Made by a program: the position numbers and the translations under genes | DNA from: Chromatiales bacterium USCg_Taylor | Lineage (GTDB): Bacteria; Pseudomonadota; Gammaproteobacteria; JACCXJ01 | NCBI GenBank assembly: GCA_002007425.1 | Contig: MUGK01000047.1 | Span: 1 to 38,457, forward strand | DNA: 38,457 nucleotides | Direction: 5' to 3' | Shown: one piece after another, positions 1-7,975 of the stretch | How the letters are laid out: every line of letters starts with the position of its first letter | Numbering within the stretch: the first letter of the stretch is position 1 | The notes under the pieces: generated by a model | What the model was told of the DNA's origin: nothing | Databases searched by the model: none | What the model saw: only the letters and a program-made list of their open reading frames with translations

Positions 1-12
1 TTGGTTTTTCCT

Positions 13-54
13 GTCATGTCCGACTCCCGAGAGGACTCGGGAGGACATCATGAC
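13..54. repeat. Imperfect inverted repeat (hairpin)
   Basis: An 8-bp perfect stem (CTCCCGAG at 24-31 and CTCGGGAG at 36-43) with a 4-nt loop sits inside a longer imperfect palindrome that starts GTCATG and ends CATGAC. It lies downstream of the stop codon of the minus-strand ammonium transporter. Neither strand shows a T-run after the stem, so a classical intrinsic terminator is not supported. It could be an RNA-stabilising hairpin or a dispersed palindromic repeat. Confidence 0.5.
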
Positions 55-140
55 ACCAGCAGGCATATGTGTAAAGATATTACAGTAACGATGTACTAGT
101 CATACCGCTACGAGCCTGTCGCCCTCGAGTTGTCCGGGCG

Positions 141-1619
141 CTACTGCTGATATCCGCGTTCGTCATGCAAGGCGATATCGAGGCCTTGCAGCTCGGCCTG
201 TTCGTTGACCCGCAAGCCGACCATCCCATCGACCACCTTGAGGATGAAGTAGCTCACGATCGCCGTGTAAACCCAGGTGAACGCGACGGCCTTGAGCTGC
301 GCCGCCACTTGCCCACCGATAGTCATGCCCGCGGCGAGTCCGATACCGCCGAGGCTGCCCGCGCACACGCCGGTGAGTAAGGCGCCGACCGTGCCGCCGA
401 TGGCATGCACGCCGAAGGCATCGAGCGAATCGTCATAGCCTAGCCAACGCTTGAGGCGGGTGGACGCCAGGAAACACGCCACGCCGGCCGTGGCCCCGAT
501 CAACAGGGCCCCGAGCGGTCCGGCCGATCCCGCGGCGGGGGTGATCGCCACCAAGCCCGCGACCGCCCCGGTGGCGATGCCGAGCACGCTCGGTTTGCCA
601 TGGGCCGCCCATTCACTGAACATCCAGGCCAAGGCCGCGCTCGCGGCTGCTATCTGCACGACGGCCATCGCCATCCCGGCGACACCGTCGGCGGCCCCGG
701 CGCTGCCGGCATTGAACCCGAACCAGCCCACCCAGAGCATGGAAGCGCCCGCGACCGTAATCCTGAGATCGTGCGGGGGCATGGGTTTCTCGGGATAGCC
801 CTTGCGTTTGCCCAGCACGAGCGCGGCGATAAGCCCCGCGACCCCGGCGTTGATGTGGACCACCGTGCCGCCGGCGAAGTCAAGCGCGCCCCAGTGCGAT
901 CCGATGAGCGATCCGGCGCCGCTCCAGACCATGTGAGCGATCGGGCAATAGACGAGCGTGAGCCAAAGGCCCGTGAACCAGAGCATGGCCGAAAACTTCA
1001 TACGCTCGGCAAAGGCGCCGACCATGAGCGCCGGGGTAAGGATCGCGAAGCTCATTTGGAAGGTCATGAAAACGCTCTCGGGGACGCTCAGGCGCAGGCT
1101 GTCCCGTTCGACGCCATTCAGGAGGGCATTCTTCAGGCTCCCAATAAAGGATCGGAGATTGATGACCCCGTCCTGCATGCCGGTGGTATCGAAGGCCAAG
1201 CTGTATCCCCACAGCATCCACAGGATCGTCACCAGAGAGGCAATGGCGAAACACTGCATCATGACCGAAAGCACGTTCTTGGCCCGCACCATCCCGGCGT
1301 AGAACAATGACAGCCCAGGCATGGTCATGAACAAGACCAGCGCCGTGGCCGTGAGCATCCAAGCAGTATCGCCCGAGTTCAAGCCGGGTGCGGTTGGGGC
1401 GGCCGGCGTTTCTACCGGCGCGGTTGCGGACGTCTCTGCCGGCGCCGGAGCGCTATCCTCCAAGGGGGCTTGAGCCGGTAGCCCGGCGTCCGGTGCCGCG
1501 GCGGGCATAGCAATTGGCTGGGGGTCCGCCGGCGGGATCGGCTCGGCCATCACCGCCATCGGCAACGCTACGACGCTTAGGAGCAGCACCAGCAATCCGG
1601 CGCGCGTGCTTGACATCAT
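141..1619 (-). CDS. amt: Ammonium transporter, Amt/MEP/Rh family
   Basis: Inner-membrane channel that moves ammonium/ammonia into the cell. The chosen start is the ATG at 1619, preceded by GAAGGAG at good spacing; the reading frame stays open to 1682. From this start there is a signal peptide (hydrophobic LLVLLLSVVALP, ending near AMA-E), then a Pro/Ala-rich linker of about 60 residues, then the multi-helix Amt core. Family landmarks seen are the first core helix (GLSLFYAGMVRAKN), WFGFNAGSAG, and the twin pore histidines in VVHINAG and FGVHAIGG. The core is complete to the C-terminus. It lies 25 bp downstream of the membrane-protein gene on the same strand, so the two are probably cotranscribed. 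No P-II (glnK) gene is visible, but the window edge is near. Confidence 0.95.
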   Translation of the reverse strand: MMSSTRAGLLVLLLSVVALPMAVMAEPIPPADPQPIAMPAAAPDAGLPAQAPLEDSAPAPAETSATAPVETPAAPTAPGLNSGDTAWMLTATALVLFMTMPGLSLFYAGMVRAKNVLSVMMQCFAIASLVTILWMLWGYSLAFDTTGMQDGVINLRSFIGSLKNALLNGVERDSLRLSVPESVFMTFQMSFAILTPALMVGAFAERMKFSAMLWFTGLWLTLVYCPIAHMVWSGAGSLIGSHWGALDFAGGTVVHINAGVAGLIAALVLGKRKGYPEKPMPPHDLRITVAGASMLWVGWFGFNAGSAGAADGVAGMAMAVVQIAAASAALAWMFSEWAAHGKPSVLGIATGAVAGLVAITPAAGSAGPLGALLIGATAGVACFLASTRLKRWLGYDDSLDAFGVHAIGGTVGALLTGVCAGSLGGIGLAAGMTIGGQVAAQLKAVAFTWVYTAIVSYFILKVVDGMVGLRVNEQAELQGLDIALHDERGYQQ

Positions 1620-1644
1620 TTTCAATTCTCCTTCGGCGGAATGA

Positions 1645-2610
1645 TCATGGCCGGACCCGATCGAGCGCCTCGCGTCCGGCAAGCAGCGCGGCGGCGAGTG
1701 AGAGCGGGACCAAGTGATAGACTGCGCGGTAGAGCAACAGCGCCGCCGCCAGGGATTCGGTCGAAATCAAGCCATGAAAGCTCAGGAGCAAGATGCTCTC
1801 GAAGACACCGAGCCCGCCCGGCACATGGCTCACCATGCCCGCGAGCGTCGCGATCGAATAGACGGCGAGGAAGGCGATGAAGGGCACATCCGGTGCGTTC
1901 AAAAGCACGTACAAGCACCCTCCGGCGAACACGATGTCCGCAAGGGTGAAGAACAACTGCGCCATCGCGATCCGCGCGGTCGGTAATCGAAACCGCCAAC
2001 GGCCGATCCGCATCGGCGCGCGCCGGAAAACGAACAGAACAGCCAGCGTCATGAACAGGGCTAATCCGGAGACACCGAGGCCGTGCAATAGCCCAGGCGG
2101 AACGGGTAGAAAGCGGCCGATGAGATCCGCGTGCAGAGTCAACGCAGCCGCCCCCAGGACGAAGTTTCCGATCCCGTAGGCGACCATGCCAAAGACTGTA
2201 ACCTGGGCCACATCCAAGGCGCCGAGGCCGGCCGGAACATATATGCGGTAACGCACCGAGCCGCCCGAGACGATGTTGACGCCCACGGTATTGGCAATCG
2301 CGCAACCGCAGAAAGCCGCGAAGGCCACGGTGCGAAAGGCCACCGCCTGCCCGATGTAGCGGAGCGCCGACCAGTCATAGCCGATGAGCACCGTGTAGCT
2401 CGCAGCCGTCAGTAACAATGCGAGCCCCAATTGCCCGGAGGAAAGCTGCCGCACCTCGGCAAGCATGCGGTCGACATTCAGCTCCTGCAGAAGGTGATAG
2501 ATGGCCGAGCTCGCGGCCAAAAACAGGGCGAGCGACAAGAGCGGCATGAGCACGCGCTGCCCGCGGCTCGGCGGCGCCATCGCCCGCGCGATCTCATTGG
2601 CATCCGTCAT
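1645..2610 (-). CDS. Lysylphosphatidylglycerol synthase TM-region (UPF0104) family membrane protein
   Basis: Integral membrane protein of 321 residues with about eight hydrophobic helices. It matches the flippase-like N-terminal half of MprF/YbhN proteins: a cytoplasmic start, a first helix near residues 20-40, a soluble DRMLAEVRQLSS segment, the conserved glycine-rich VNIVSGGSVRYR, and SHVPGGLGVFES near the C-terminus. The aminoacyl-transferase (C-terminal MprF) domain is absent, so substrate and function are open; lipid or lipid-linked sugar transport is the usual guess. The start at 2610 begins MTDANEIARAM. The first 16 codons occur again, degenerate, at 9500-9548, which marks this gene as the left boundary of the island to its right. 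The amt gene follows 25 bp downstream. Confidence 0.85.
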   Translation of the reverse strand: MTDANEIARAMAPPSRGQRVLMPLLSLALFLAASSAIYHLLQELNVDRMLAEVRQLSSGQLGLALLLTAASYTVLIGYDWSALRYIGQAVAFRTVAFAAFCGCAIANTVGVNIVSGGSVRYRIYVPAGLGALDVAQVTVFGMVAYGIGNFVLGAAALTLHADLIGRFLPVPPGLLHGLGVSGLALFMTLAVLFVFRRAPMRIGRWRFRLPTARIAMAQLFFTLADIVFAGGCLYVLLNAPDVPFIAFLAVYSIATLAGMVSHVPGGLGVFESILLLSFHGLISTESLAAALLLYRAVYHLVPLSLAAALLAGREALDRVRP

Positions 2611-2908
2611 GGGGTGTCCGTATTTACTCTTTTAACTTTGATCGAAGAGCTTGGGGAAAAAGTCGTCGCGAGCGAAGGGAAGTCGCGTTCCGCCGGAGCA
2701 CAGGAACCGGAGTGTATATTGAAATACATGAGGATTCCGAGCACCACCGGAACGCGAGGTTCCGAGCGCAGTAGATTTTTTCACAAGCTCTGAGACAATC
2801 GGGCTGATGCGGGCATTATCCATTTGTAGATCGATAAGCCAGACGAGGATGGTGCATCAGGTCGCGCGGCAGTTGCCGCAATTCGAGGCCTACTTCACGC
2901 CCGACTAC
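2562..2908 (+). repeat. Direct repeat, left copy (island boundary), interrupted by a 147-bp insertion
   Basis: Bases 2562-2643 plus 2791-2908 (200 nt after removing the insertion) align without gaps to 9500-9699, with roughly 13-15 mismatches. The repeat holds the 5' end of the 1645-2610 gene (minus strand), the intergenic gap, and the first 34 codons of the gene at 9598. Both copies have the same orientation. The gap-free alignment after excising 2644-2790 shows that 2644-2790 is an insertion. Confidence 0.9.
2644..2790. mobile_element. 147-bp palindromic MITE/REP-like element
   Basis: Absent from the otherwise collinear right repeat copy at 9581/9582, so it is an insertion. Its ends are inverted repeats: the left has GAGCTTGGGGAAAAA and the reverse complement of the right has GAGCTTGTGAAAAAA. 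The pairing continues inward (TCGCGTTCCG occurs in both arms) to a centre TGTAT-N6-ATACA. The whole element therefore folds into one long imperfect hairpin. It encodes no plausible protein. A 2-bp TC on both sides may be a target duplication. No transposase for it is certain, but a possible RAYT remnant lies just downstream. Confidence 0.75.
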
Positions 2909-2944
2909 GAGAAAGCCGCGACGGATACCCTAGCCAGCCTTTGA
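2807..2944 (+). pseudogene. 5' fragment of the polysaccharide gene at 9598
   Basis: The first 34 codons match the start of the intact gene at 9598-10545 (MRAL-IC-SI-QTRMVHQVA), with a handful of substitutions. Homology stops abruptly at 2908 and the frame then runs into a stop at 2942-2944, giving a 45-residue remnant. It is the right end of the left direct repeat and shows that the original neighbour of the 1645-2610 gene was the gene now 7 kb away. Confidence 0.85.
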
Positions 2945-3077
2945 GCAATGAACGTTTCTATGCCAAGATTGATCGCATGTCGGGGCAGCAGCGCGAGACG
3001 AGGCCGCAGGGCCGGCGGCGATTAGACGCTCATTTCACGGGGCAAGCCGTCGCTGGGCAGAGAGAGCTGCCATTGTG
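2920..3077 (+). pseudogene. Possible C-terminal remnant of a REP-associated (RAYT/Y1) transposase
   Basis: An open stretch without its own start reads PLSNERFYAKIDRMSGQQRE followed by TRPQGRRRL, ending at the TGA at 3075-3077. The pattern (L-x-x-x-x-F-x-x-x-I, then an RP-x-GR-rich tail) resembles the C-terminus of IS200-like REP-associated tyrosine transposases. The catalytic HUH and Tyr region is absent. The call rests on recollection of the family pattern over about 30 residues, so it is tentative. The frame overlaps the GTG start of the next gene. Confidence 0.3.
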
Positions 3078-4463
3078 AAAATATCCGAACCTGGCCCTTT
3101 TCGCTCCCTTCAAGAAACCGACCGCCGCTGGGTTCTATTGAGCCATGCCAACCCGGAGGATAACCAAGCAACGATTTGGTTTGCCACGCAGCTCGCGAAT
3201 GAAGGGTACAGCGTCTGGTCAGACGCAATCGGCTTAATAGGTGGGGAAGATTTCTGGGGTGATATTGAGGAAGTGATTCGGTATCGAGCCGCGAAAGTCG
3301 TTTACCTCCTGTCGAGGGCATCAAATGACAAGGACGGCTGCCTGAAGGAGCTACATCTAGCACAGAGCGTGGCTCGCAAAGAGGCCCTCAAAGATTTTGT
3401 CATTCCGCTCAGGATTGGCGATCTATCCCACGCCGACGTGAATATCCGTGTCAGCTCGTTGAACAGCATCGAGTCACGTGCGTGGAATGTTGGTCTGGCA
3501 GATCTGCTTCGCAAGCTTGACGACGACGCCGTACAGCGAGGTTCGGCGAAAGACTTCCGTGCAACGAGCGAGTGGTGGAAATCTCGGTTCGCAACAAGCT
3601 TATCCGTGCGCGAGGAGCCGGAGAATCTCTACTCTAACTGGTTCCGTATTCTGAACAATGAGCTCGTGTTGTATTGGCATGGATTGCGCCGCACCGAGAT
3701 CGGGCCCATTGGCCTACCTCAACATCTACCGTGGCCGGCGCTCGAAAGCTCAGGAGGGATCTGGACCCTAGCGACGGTGGATTCCGTTGCGGCCTGTTTG
3801 CAGAAGCCGTACTACATCGATCGTACCTACAACTTCCTCAAGCGTCGCGGCTTGATGGAACACGAATTATCACAAGACAAGCACTGTTTTGGCTCTCCGA
3901 TTGGTCTCGTAAAAGGCGATGACATCGCCTTTGCTTCTTCGGGTGGGCGTAAGGGCCGCAGGAGCGTCGTCGGATACAAGACGCGTATGAATGCGCACGG
4001 TGAAACGTGGCTTCGGTATTGGCACTACGCAATCCAACCCATACCGGCGTTCCGCCCAGAATTCATCATGATGATCCGTAGCCACGTACTTTTTAGCTCA
4101 GATGGAAAGACTCTCTGGTCAAGCCCAGAGCGGCTACACAAAGCCAGGCGAAATCAATGCAAGAATTGGTGGAACGATGCGTGGCGCGATCGCATGCTGG
4201 CAGTTATGAGCTGGCTTGCGGACGGGAATGCTACGATCTCGATCGACATCGGCGCGTCTGGACCGCTGGTGATCGATCGTCACCCTATGTCGTTCGAGAG
4301 TCCCGTAAGCTACGTACTGCCTCAACGCAAAGAATCTGAGGATGCCGACACCGAAGATGCAACGGATGTGGAGCGTAATGACGAGGGTGACGATGATGGC
4401 TACGGCGACGCCGATGATGAGCACGATGACGAAGAGGATGACGCCGGGGCTGATGAAAAATGA
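3075..4463 (+). CDS. TIR-APAZ protein, effector subunit of a SPARTA system
   Basis: NAD(P)-degrading effector partner of a short prokaryotic Argonaute. Residues about 15-150 form a TIR domain: strand WVLLSHANPED, helix FATQLANEGYSVW, then DFWGDIEEVIR and VVYLLSRAS, with Glu65/66 in IEEVI the likely catalytic region (exact residue not certain). Residues about 165-415 correspond to the APAZ region that docks onto the Argonaute. Residues 420-462 are an extremely acidic tail (25 Asp/Glu of 43). At 462 residues it has the usual length of TIR-APAZ proteins. The start is a GTG at 3075; the frame is open upstream to a stop near 2970 but has no ATG there. Its stop overlaps the Argonaute start as ATGA (4460-4463), a translational-coupling arrangement. 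In characterised SPARTA systems, guide-directed recognition of target nucleic acid triggers oligomerisation and NAD+ depletion. Confidence 0.9.
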   Translation: MKISEPGPFRSLQETDRRWVLLSHANPEDNQATIWFATQLANEGYSVWSDAIGLIGGEDFWGDIEEVIRYRAAKVVYLLSRASNDKDGCLKELHLAQSVARKEALKDFVIPLRIGDLSHADVNIRVSSLNSIESRAWNVGLADLLRKLDDDAVQRGSAKDFRATSEWWKSRFATSLSVREEPENLYSNWFRILNNELVLYWHGLRRTEIGPIGLPQHLPWPALESSGGIWTLATVDSVAACLQKPYYIDRTYNFLKRRGLMEHELSQDKHCFGSPIGLVKGDDIAFASSGGRKGRRSVVGYKTRMNAHGETWLRYWHYAIQPIPAFRPEFIMMIRSHVLFSSDGKTLWSSPERLHKARRNQCKNWWNDAWRDRMLAVMSWLADGNATISIDIGASGPLVIDRHPMSFESPVSYVLPQRKESEDADTEDATDVERNDEGDDDGYGDADDEHDDEEDDAGADEK

Positions 4464-5982
4464 TGCGCACGAGGCTCCAGTATTCGCCTGAGCCAGAACT
4501 CCGGTTTGCCTTCGATCAGACGGCGGAAGATCCTCGAGATGGCATTGCGCTTTTTGGCCCACTTGATGTTGCTCGGCCGTATGGAGTACGTGCCGGCGTC
4601 ATTGGAACCGAACGGGGAATCGAACTCTACCGAAGGTGGGTCACATGGGCCCAGTGCCCCGTGTTTCGCCAGCCGGCTGATCCAAGTCGTCCAGTTTTTC
4701 CAGGATTTTCCGCGGCATTTCGCACGGAATGGGCGCCCGATCCCTGCTGCACTCTGACTCTAACCGATGACGAGCTTGACGAGCGACTGGCAGTTGCCGA
4801 TGCTCATCACCGCGTCTATGGCGTTGTCAGCCTGTATGCCGACCGAATAGTTGCATCGAGACGCGAGGACGAATCGCGACCAGACCTCTGGTTCGTTGTT
4901 GTGCCCGACAGGGTGAAAGTTCACTGCAAGCCCAAGTCGCGCGCACCGCTGGCACGACCGCATCGACCAGTCGGCCCTTCCGGAATGCAGCGCAAGCTCG
5001 CGATTTCCGGCGCAATCAGTCGCTATTCCAAGAGTTGGAAGCAGAAGCCCAGATCTACTTGCACGAAGTAGACTTTCACAACCAACTCAAGGCGCGGCTA
5101 TTGCGCGATCAGGTTGTCACCCAGGGTGTGAAGGAAAAGACACTCGCAAATATCGTGTCTTTGCCCAATGAGGAATTCTCCACGCATGACTTGGCCATGC
5201 AGCCGGATATCGCGTGGCGATTGAGCACGGCCGTGTTCTACAAGTGCGGTGGCAGACCGTGGAAACTTGCGAATGTGCGCCCGGGAGTGTGTTACGTCGG
5301 GGTGGTATTTAAGCAGGATCTCACGCACGCTGATCCGCGTTGGGCTTGCTGCGCAGCGCAGATGTTCCTAGATTCCGGAGATGGCCTGGTGTTCAAGGGA
5401 GCGTTGGGTCCGTGGCACTCACCGGACACAGAACAGTTCCATCTGAGCTACGACGCGGCAAAGGATCTGGTGAGTCGCGTCTTGACGGGCTATCGAAAGA
5501 GCACGGGGTCGGACCCACAGGAAGTCTTCGTGCATGGTCGCACGATGTTCAACTCTGACGAAATCGACGGCTTTAGAGAAGCGGCGGGGAGAGACGTACG
5601 GATAGTCGGCGTTACCATCAAAAAGGACAAGACACTGAAACTCTTTCGTGAGACTGGTACAACTCCCATTCTTCGAGGTTCCTCGCTTGTGGTGGGCTCG
5701 GACACAGCGTATGTCTGGACGAAGGGTTACGTACCGCGACTTCAAAGATATCCCGGATGGGAGGTGCCGAATTGTCTAAAAATCCAAACGCGGGCCAAGG
5801 GGATCGCAATCGAGACAATTGTTGATGACATTCGAATGTTGACAAAGCTCAACTACAACGCATGCAGTTTTGCAGACGGTCTGCCCGTCACGCTGAAGTT
5901 CGCGGATGCGGTGGGTGAAATCCTGACCGCAGCGCCATCCACGGATGATCCTCCGCCTTTGCCGTTTCGGCATTACATCTGA
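4460..5982 (+). pseudogene. Short prokaryotic Argonaute (MID-PIWI) of SPARTA, frameshifted
   Basis: Nucleic-acid-sensing subunit of SPARTA. The first frame (from 4460) carries the N-terminal and MID part: DPRDGIALFGPLD, RAGVIGTERGIELYRRW, and WFVVVPDRV followed by KPKSR. The second frame continues with SLFQELEAEA, VDFHNQLKARLL, the PIWI block EVFVHGRTMF, LRGSS, YVWTKGYVPRL, the near-C-terminal LTKLNYNAC and VGEILTA, and the end PLPFRHYI. Together they give about 506 residues, normal for a short pAgo, which lacks N and PAZ domains and the catalytic DEDX tetrad. The frame changes by -1 (equivalent to loss of one base) somewhere in 4945-5010, where both frames are open. No classic slippery heptamer is seen, so a mutation or an assembly error is more likely than programmed frameshifting. 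Everything outside this spot looks conserved. Confidence 0.9.
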
Positions 5983-6255
5983 GAATTTGCGGTGGCGACG
6001 AGCGCTCCGTCAGCGTTCAGCTAGCAGCCTTTGCCACAAATAGTGGACGACGGGAACGGGCTGTTTCGGTAGTGGTTGTGGCTGAAATTAGCGGATTTCC
6101 GGAAATGAACCACCGACCACATCGAGCGGAAAAAGCCAAGTAGGTTAAAGGGCCTCCTTTCGTTACCGCACCTTGTCTTCGTCACTCTCGGTTTTCCGGC
6201 CGTCGGCTGCCGCACTTTCGGCCAGATAAACGCAATTATCGCGTGAACGACACCA
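5983..6255. other. Non-coding gap downstream of SPARTA
   Basis: No convincing gene. A 64-codon minus-strand frame at 6021-6215 has no recognisable motif. No hairpin-plus-T-run terminator stands out directly after the Argonaute stop at 5980-5982. Confidence 0.4.
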
Positions 6256-6485
6256 TCACTGGCTAGCCGCGAGGGCCCACTCGGCGGTCACAGGCAATTC
6301 AAACGAATCATTGCGCAAGAGCCGCGTCGAAAAGAACAATATTTCAATATTTCTCAACGGCACAGGTTTTAGGATTGAGGCGGGACTATCACATCTTCTC
6401 CGATCTCCTATGACTCCTGTTCGGCATAGGGAGTACATCGGCTGATAAAAAGAATATCCGCCTCGCGATCGTATTTGAAGCTCAG
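6256..6485 (-). pseudogene. DUF2283 family protein, multiply disrupted
   Basis: Reads on the minus strand as the DUF2283 pattern. It begins LSFKYDREADILFISR then YAEQES, followed by an in-frame TAG, then EIGEDVIV. After one frame change comes RLNPKTCAVEKY, and after another NIEILFFSTRLL followed by FELPVTAEW, with the stop at 6256-6258. The family normally reads YD-x-EADxLYI ... DVI-x-x-x-N-x-x-G-x-I-x-x-x-EIL-x-F. One nonsense codon and two frameshifts make it a clear relic. The probable original start (now CTG at 6485) follows GAGGAAGAG. DUF2283 genes are often second genes of small toxin-antitoxin-like pairs; here the upstream partner is also a relic, split by the IS. Confidence 0.75.
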
Positions 6486-6605
6486 TTTCTCTTCCTCACT
6501 AACTAACTCTCCTCCGGTCAGTTTTCGGGCGATGTACGCGGTACTAATCCAATGTCGTCGCGGAGAACTATATTGGCTCATGAGCCGCAGGATTGGAGAC
6601 AAACC
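6486..6605 (-). pseudogene. 3' end of an unidentified small gene split by the IS element
   Basis: Upstream of the DUF2283 relic the minus-strand frame reads LSPILRLMSQYSSP followed by HWISTAYIARKL and TGGELV. If the IS and one target-site copy are removed, the frame stays open across the insertion point into about 8022-7967 (VTFPENLRALTKTNCG). The WISTAYIARKL-TGGE block recalls the C-terminus of small PBECR/DUF4258-like nuclease proteins that are often encoded next to DUF2283 genes, but this identification is weak. No start or 5' half remains. Confidence 0.35.
6597..6605. repeat. Target-site duplication, left (AGACAAACC)
   Basis: Nine bases directly outside the left inverted repeat. They match the nine bases outside the right end at 7967-7975 (GGACAAACC) in 8 of 9 positions. 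Nine bp is the duplication length known for IS10-type IS4 elements. A single mismatch is compatible with an old insertion. Confidence 0.75.
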
Positions 6606-7966
6606 CTGAGAGATCCCCACGAAATATTGGCGCCAAGCACAATCGTTATGATTGGAGGTTCGGGACTCTGGCGTTACGGAGTGGGATACTTTTCCAAGCG
6701 ATGCATAATTCGGCGGCTGTAAAGTGATCCTGCGCTCGTTCGATGATACGAATGCCGAGAAAGATCACGGATAGAACGTCCCGGTGCCGCACGGTATTGG
6801 CCTGATCGTGACGCATCAGTCCGCGTTCCTTGGCGGTGCTGCCGATGAGCCACAACACCAGCAGCGCGAGGGCCAAGATGAGGAGCAAAATCGCCAGCCG
6901 CTGTGGGTCACGGCTACGATGAAACTCGAGCGCCAGACCAAACCGGGCGCTTTTCATATCGCGGAAGCTCTCTTCGATCTGCATGCGTTGGCGATAGATC
7001 TGTACCACGCTATGGGCGAGCTTGCGGCCAGCCGGTAGATTACTCGCCAAAATCCATGGCTCACGCGCTGCTCGGGCGGCCTTGTTGCTGCGCTGACTGC
7101 GTGAGCGCTTGCCGTAGCGGTTGATTTCATGGCGCCCCTTGGCTTTGCTTTTGTAGATCACCAGTTGGCAGACATGCGCCTGACTACGGGCCAACCGCAC
7201 TTCGCCCAAGACCCGGGGTGTAGCGGTCGCCTGTGGGTGCAGCGAGTTGACCGATATCCAGTCGCTCTCGCTACCGAGCTTGACATAGCGCCGGTCACGC
7301 ACCCGCGACACCCAGCACCATCCCCATGCCTCCACGGCCTGAAACCAGGGCGTCTTGAAGCCGGCGTCGGTCACCAAGATCGGCCGGCATCCGACCGGCA
7401 GCACCGCCTGGAGCCGATGCAGAAACTGCACGTGGGTCTTCGGCTTTACCGCCGTCTTGCGACCGTGCACTTCCTCATACACGGTAAGCGCCCGGCCCTC
7501 GACCGCCAGTGACACGCGTAATACCTGATTGCGCCGCCATTCGTCCAGATCTGACCAATCGACCAGCAGCACCGGTTGTCGCTGCGACCCTACCAGCCGA
7601 TGCGCTAGCACTCCATACATCGCCTCGCGTTCGGATTGCAGATGCGCGTTCGACAACAACCGGTCAGCGCGCTTGATGTTGTGCTTCTCGCGGGCAACAC
7701 CCGCAATAGCGCGGCCCAAGCCGGTTACGGTCATCCGCTGCGATGTCAGACCCGCCCAGACCATCGTCTCTAGCGCCTCTCGACGCACAGCGTGCATCTC
7801 GACGCACGTTTGAATCAGCAATTTGTGCAATACTTCTCGCGCCTGCATGGTGTGACCTCCTGTAAGCTTCGAACACTTCCTTGAGATCATCAGACACCAT
7901 GCAGGTTCCTCATCAATTCAACTTTATCTCGTTGTTTGAAAGACCATTTTCTAGGGGATACCTCAG
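6606..7966 (-). mobile_element. IS4-family insertion sequence, IS10-like (1361 bp)
   Basis: Complete element with imperfect terminal inverted repeats. The left end starts CTGAGAGATCCCC and the right end, reverse-complemented, starts CTGAGGTATCCCC, with GAAA shared two bases further in. CTGAGAGATCCCC is also how IS10 (Tn10) begins. The left end contains a GATC site; the right end does not. A single transposase gene fills it, and a near-perfect 9-bp target duplication flanks it. It sits inside the SPARTA island, splitting a small gene upstream of the DUF2283 relic. Confidence 0.88.
6646..7848 (-). CDS. IS4-family transposase (DDE)
   Basis: Transposase of the surrounding IS. The start at 7848 (MQAREVLHKLL) has GGAGG about eight bases upstream; the frame extends to 7890 but that start is poor. 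The three acidic catalytic positions are visible in context: Asp in LLVDWSDLDEW, Asp in ILVTDAGFKT, and Glu in YRQRMQIEESFRDMK, which is the IS4 signature Y-(2)-R-(3)-E-(6)-K. The length (400 residues) matches IS10-type transposases. No frameshift or stop interrupts it, so it may be active. Confidence 0.93.
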   Translation of the reverse strand: MQAREVLHKLLIQTCVEMHAVRREALETMVWAGLTSQRMTVTGLGRAIAGVAREKHNIKRADRLLSNAHLQSEREAMYGVLAHRLVGSQRQPVLLVDWSDLDEWRRNQVLRVSLAVEGRALTVYEEVHGRKTAVKPKTHVQFLHRLQAVLPVGCRPILVTDAGFKTPWFQAVEAWGWCWVSRVRDRRYVKLGSESDWISVNSLHPQATATPRVLGEVRLARSQAHVCQLVIYKSKAKGRHEINRYGKRSRSQRSNKAARAAREPWILASNLPAGRKLAHSVVQIYRQRMQIEESFRDMKSARFGLALEFHRSRDPQRLAILLLILALALLVLWLIGSTAKERGLMRHDQANTVRHRDVLSVIFLGIRIIERAQDHFTAAELCIAWKSIPLRNARVPNLQS

Positions 7967-7975
7967 GGACAAACC
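7967..7975. repeat. Target-site duplication, right (GGACAAACC)
   Basis: Right-hand partner of 6597-6605, immediately outside the right inverted repeat of the IS element. Confidence 0.75.

Noticed and set aside
13-54. Intrinsic terminator of amt
   Set aside because: The hairpin is good but no T-run follows it on either strand.
600-1310. Long plus-strand open frame antisense to amt
   Set aside because: Composition and motifs are those of a shadow frame; amt on the other strand is unambiguous.
2632-2823. Small frames inside the 147-bp palindromic element
   Set aside because: Open frames on both strands are a by-product of the palindrome; the segment is an insertion with no coding features.
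4945-5010. Programmed -1 frameshifting in the Argonaute
   Set aside because: No X-XXY-YYZ slippery heptamer in the right phase and no obvious downstream structure; mutation or sequence error is simpler.
6021-6215. 64-codon minus-strand frame after SPARTA
   Set aside because: No recognisable motif, no ribosome-binding site, and composition like non-coding sequence.
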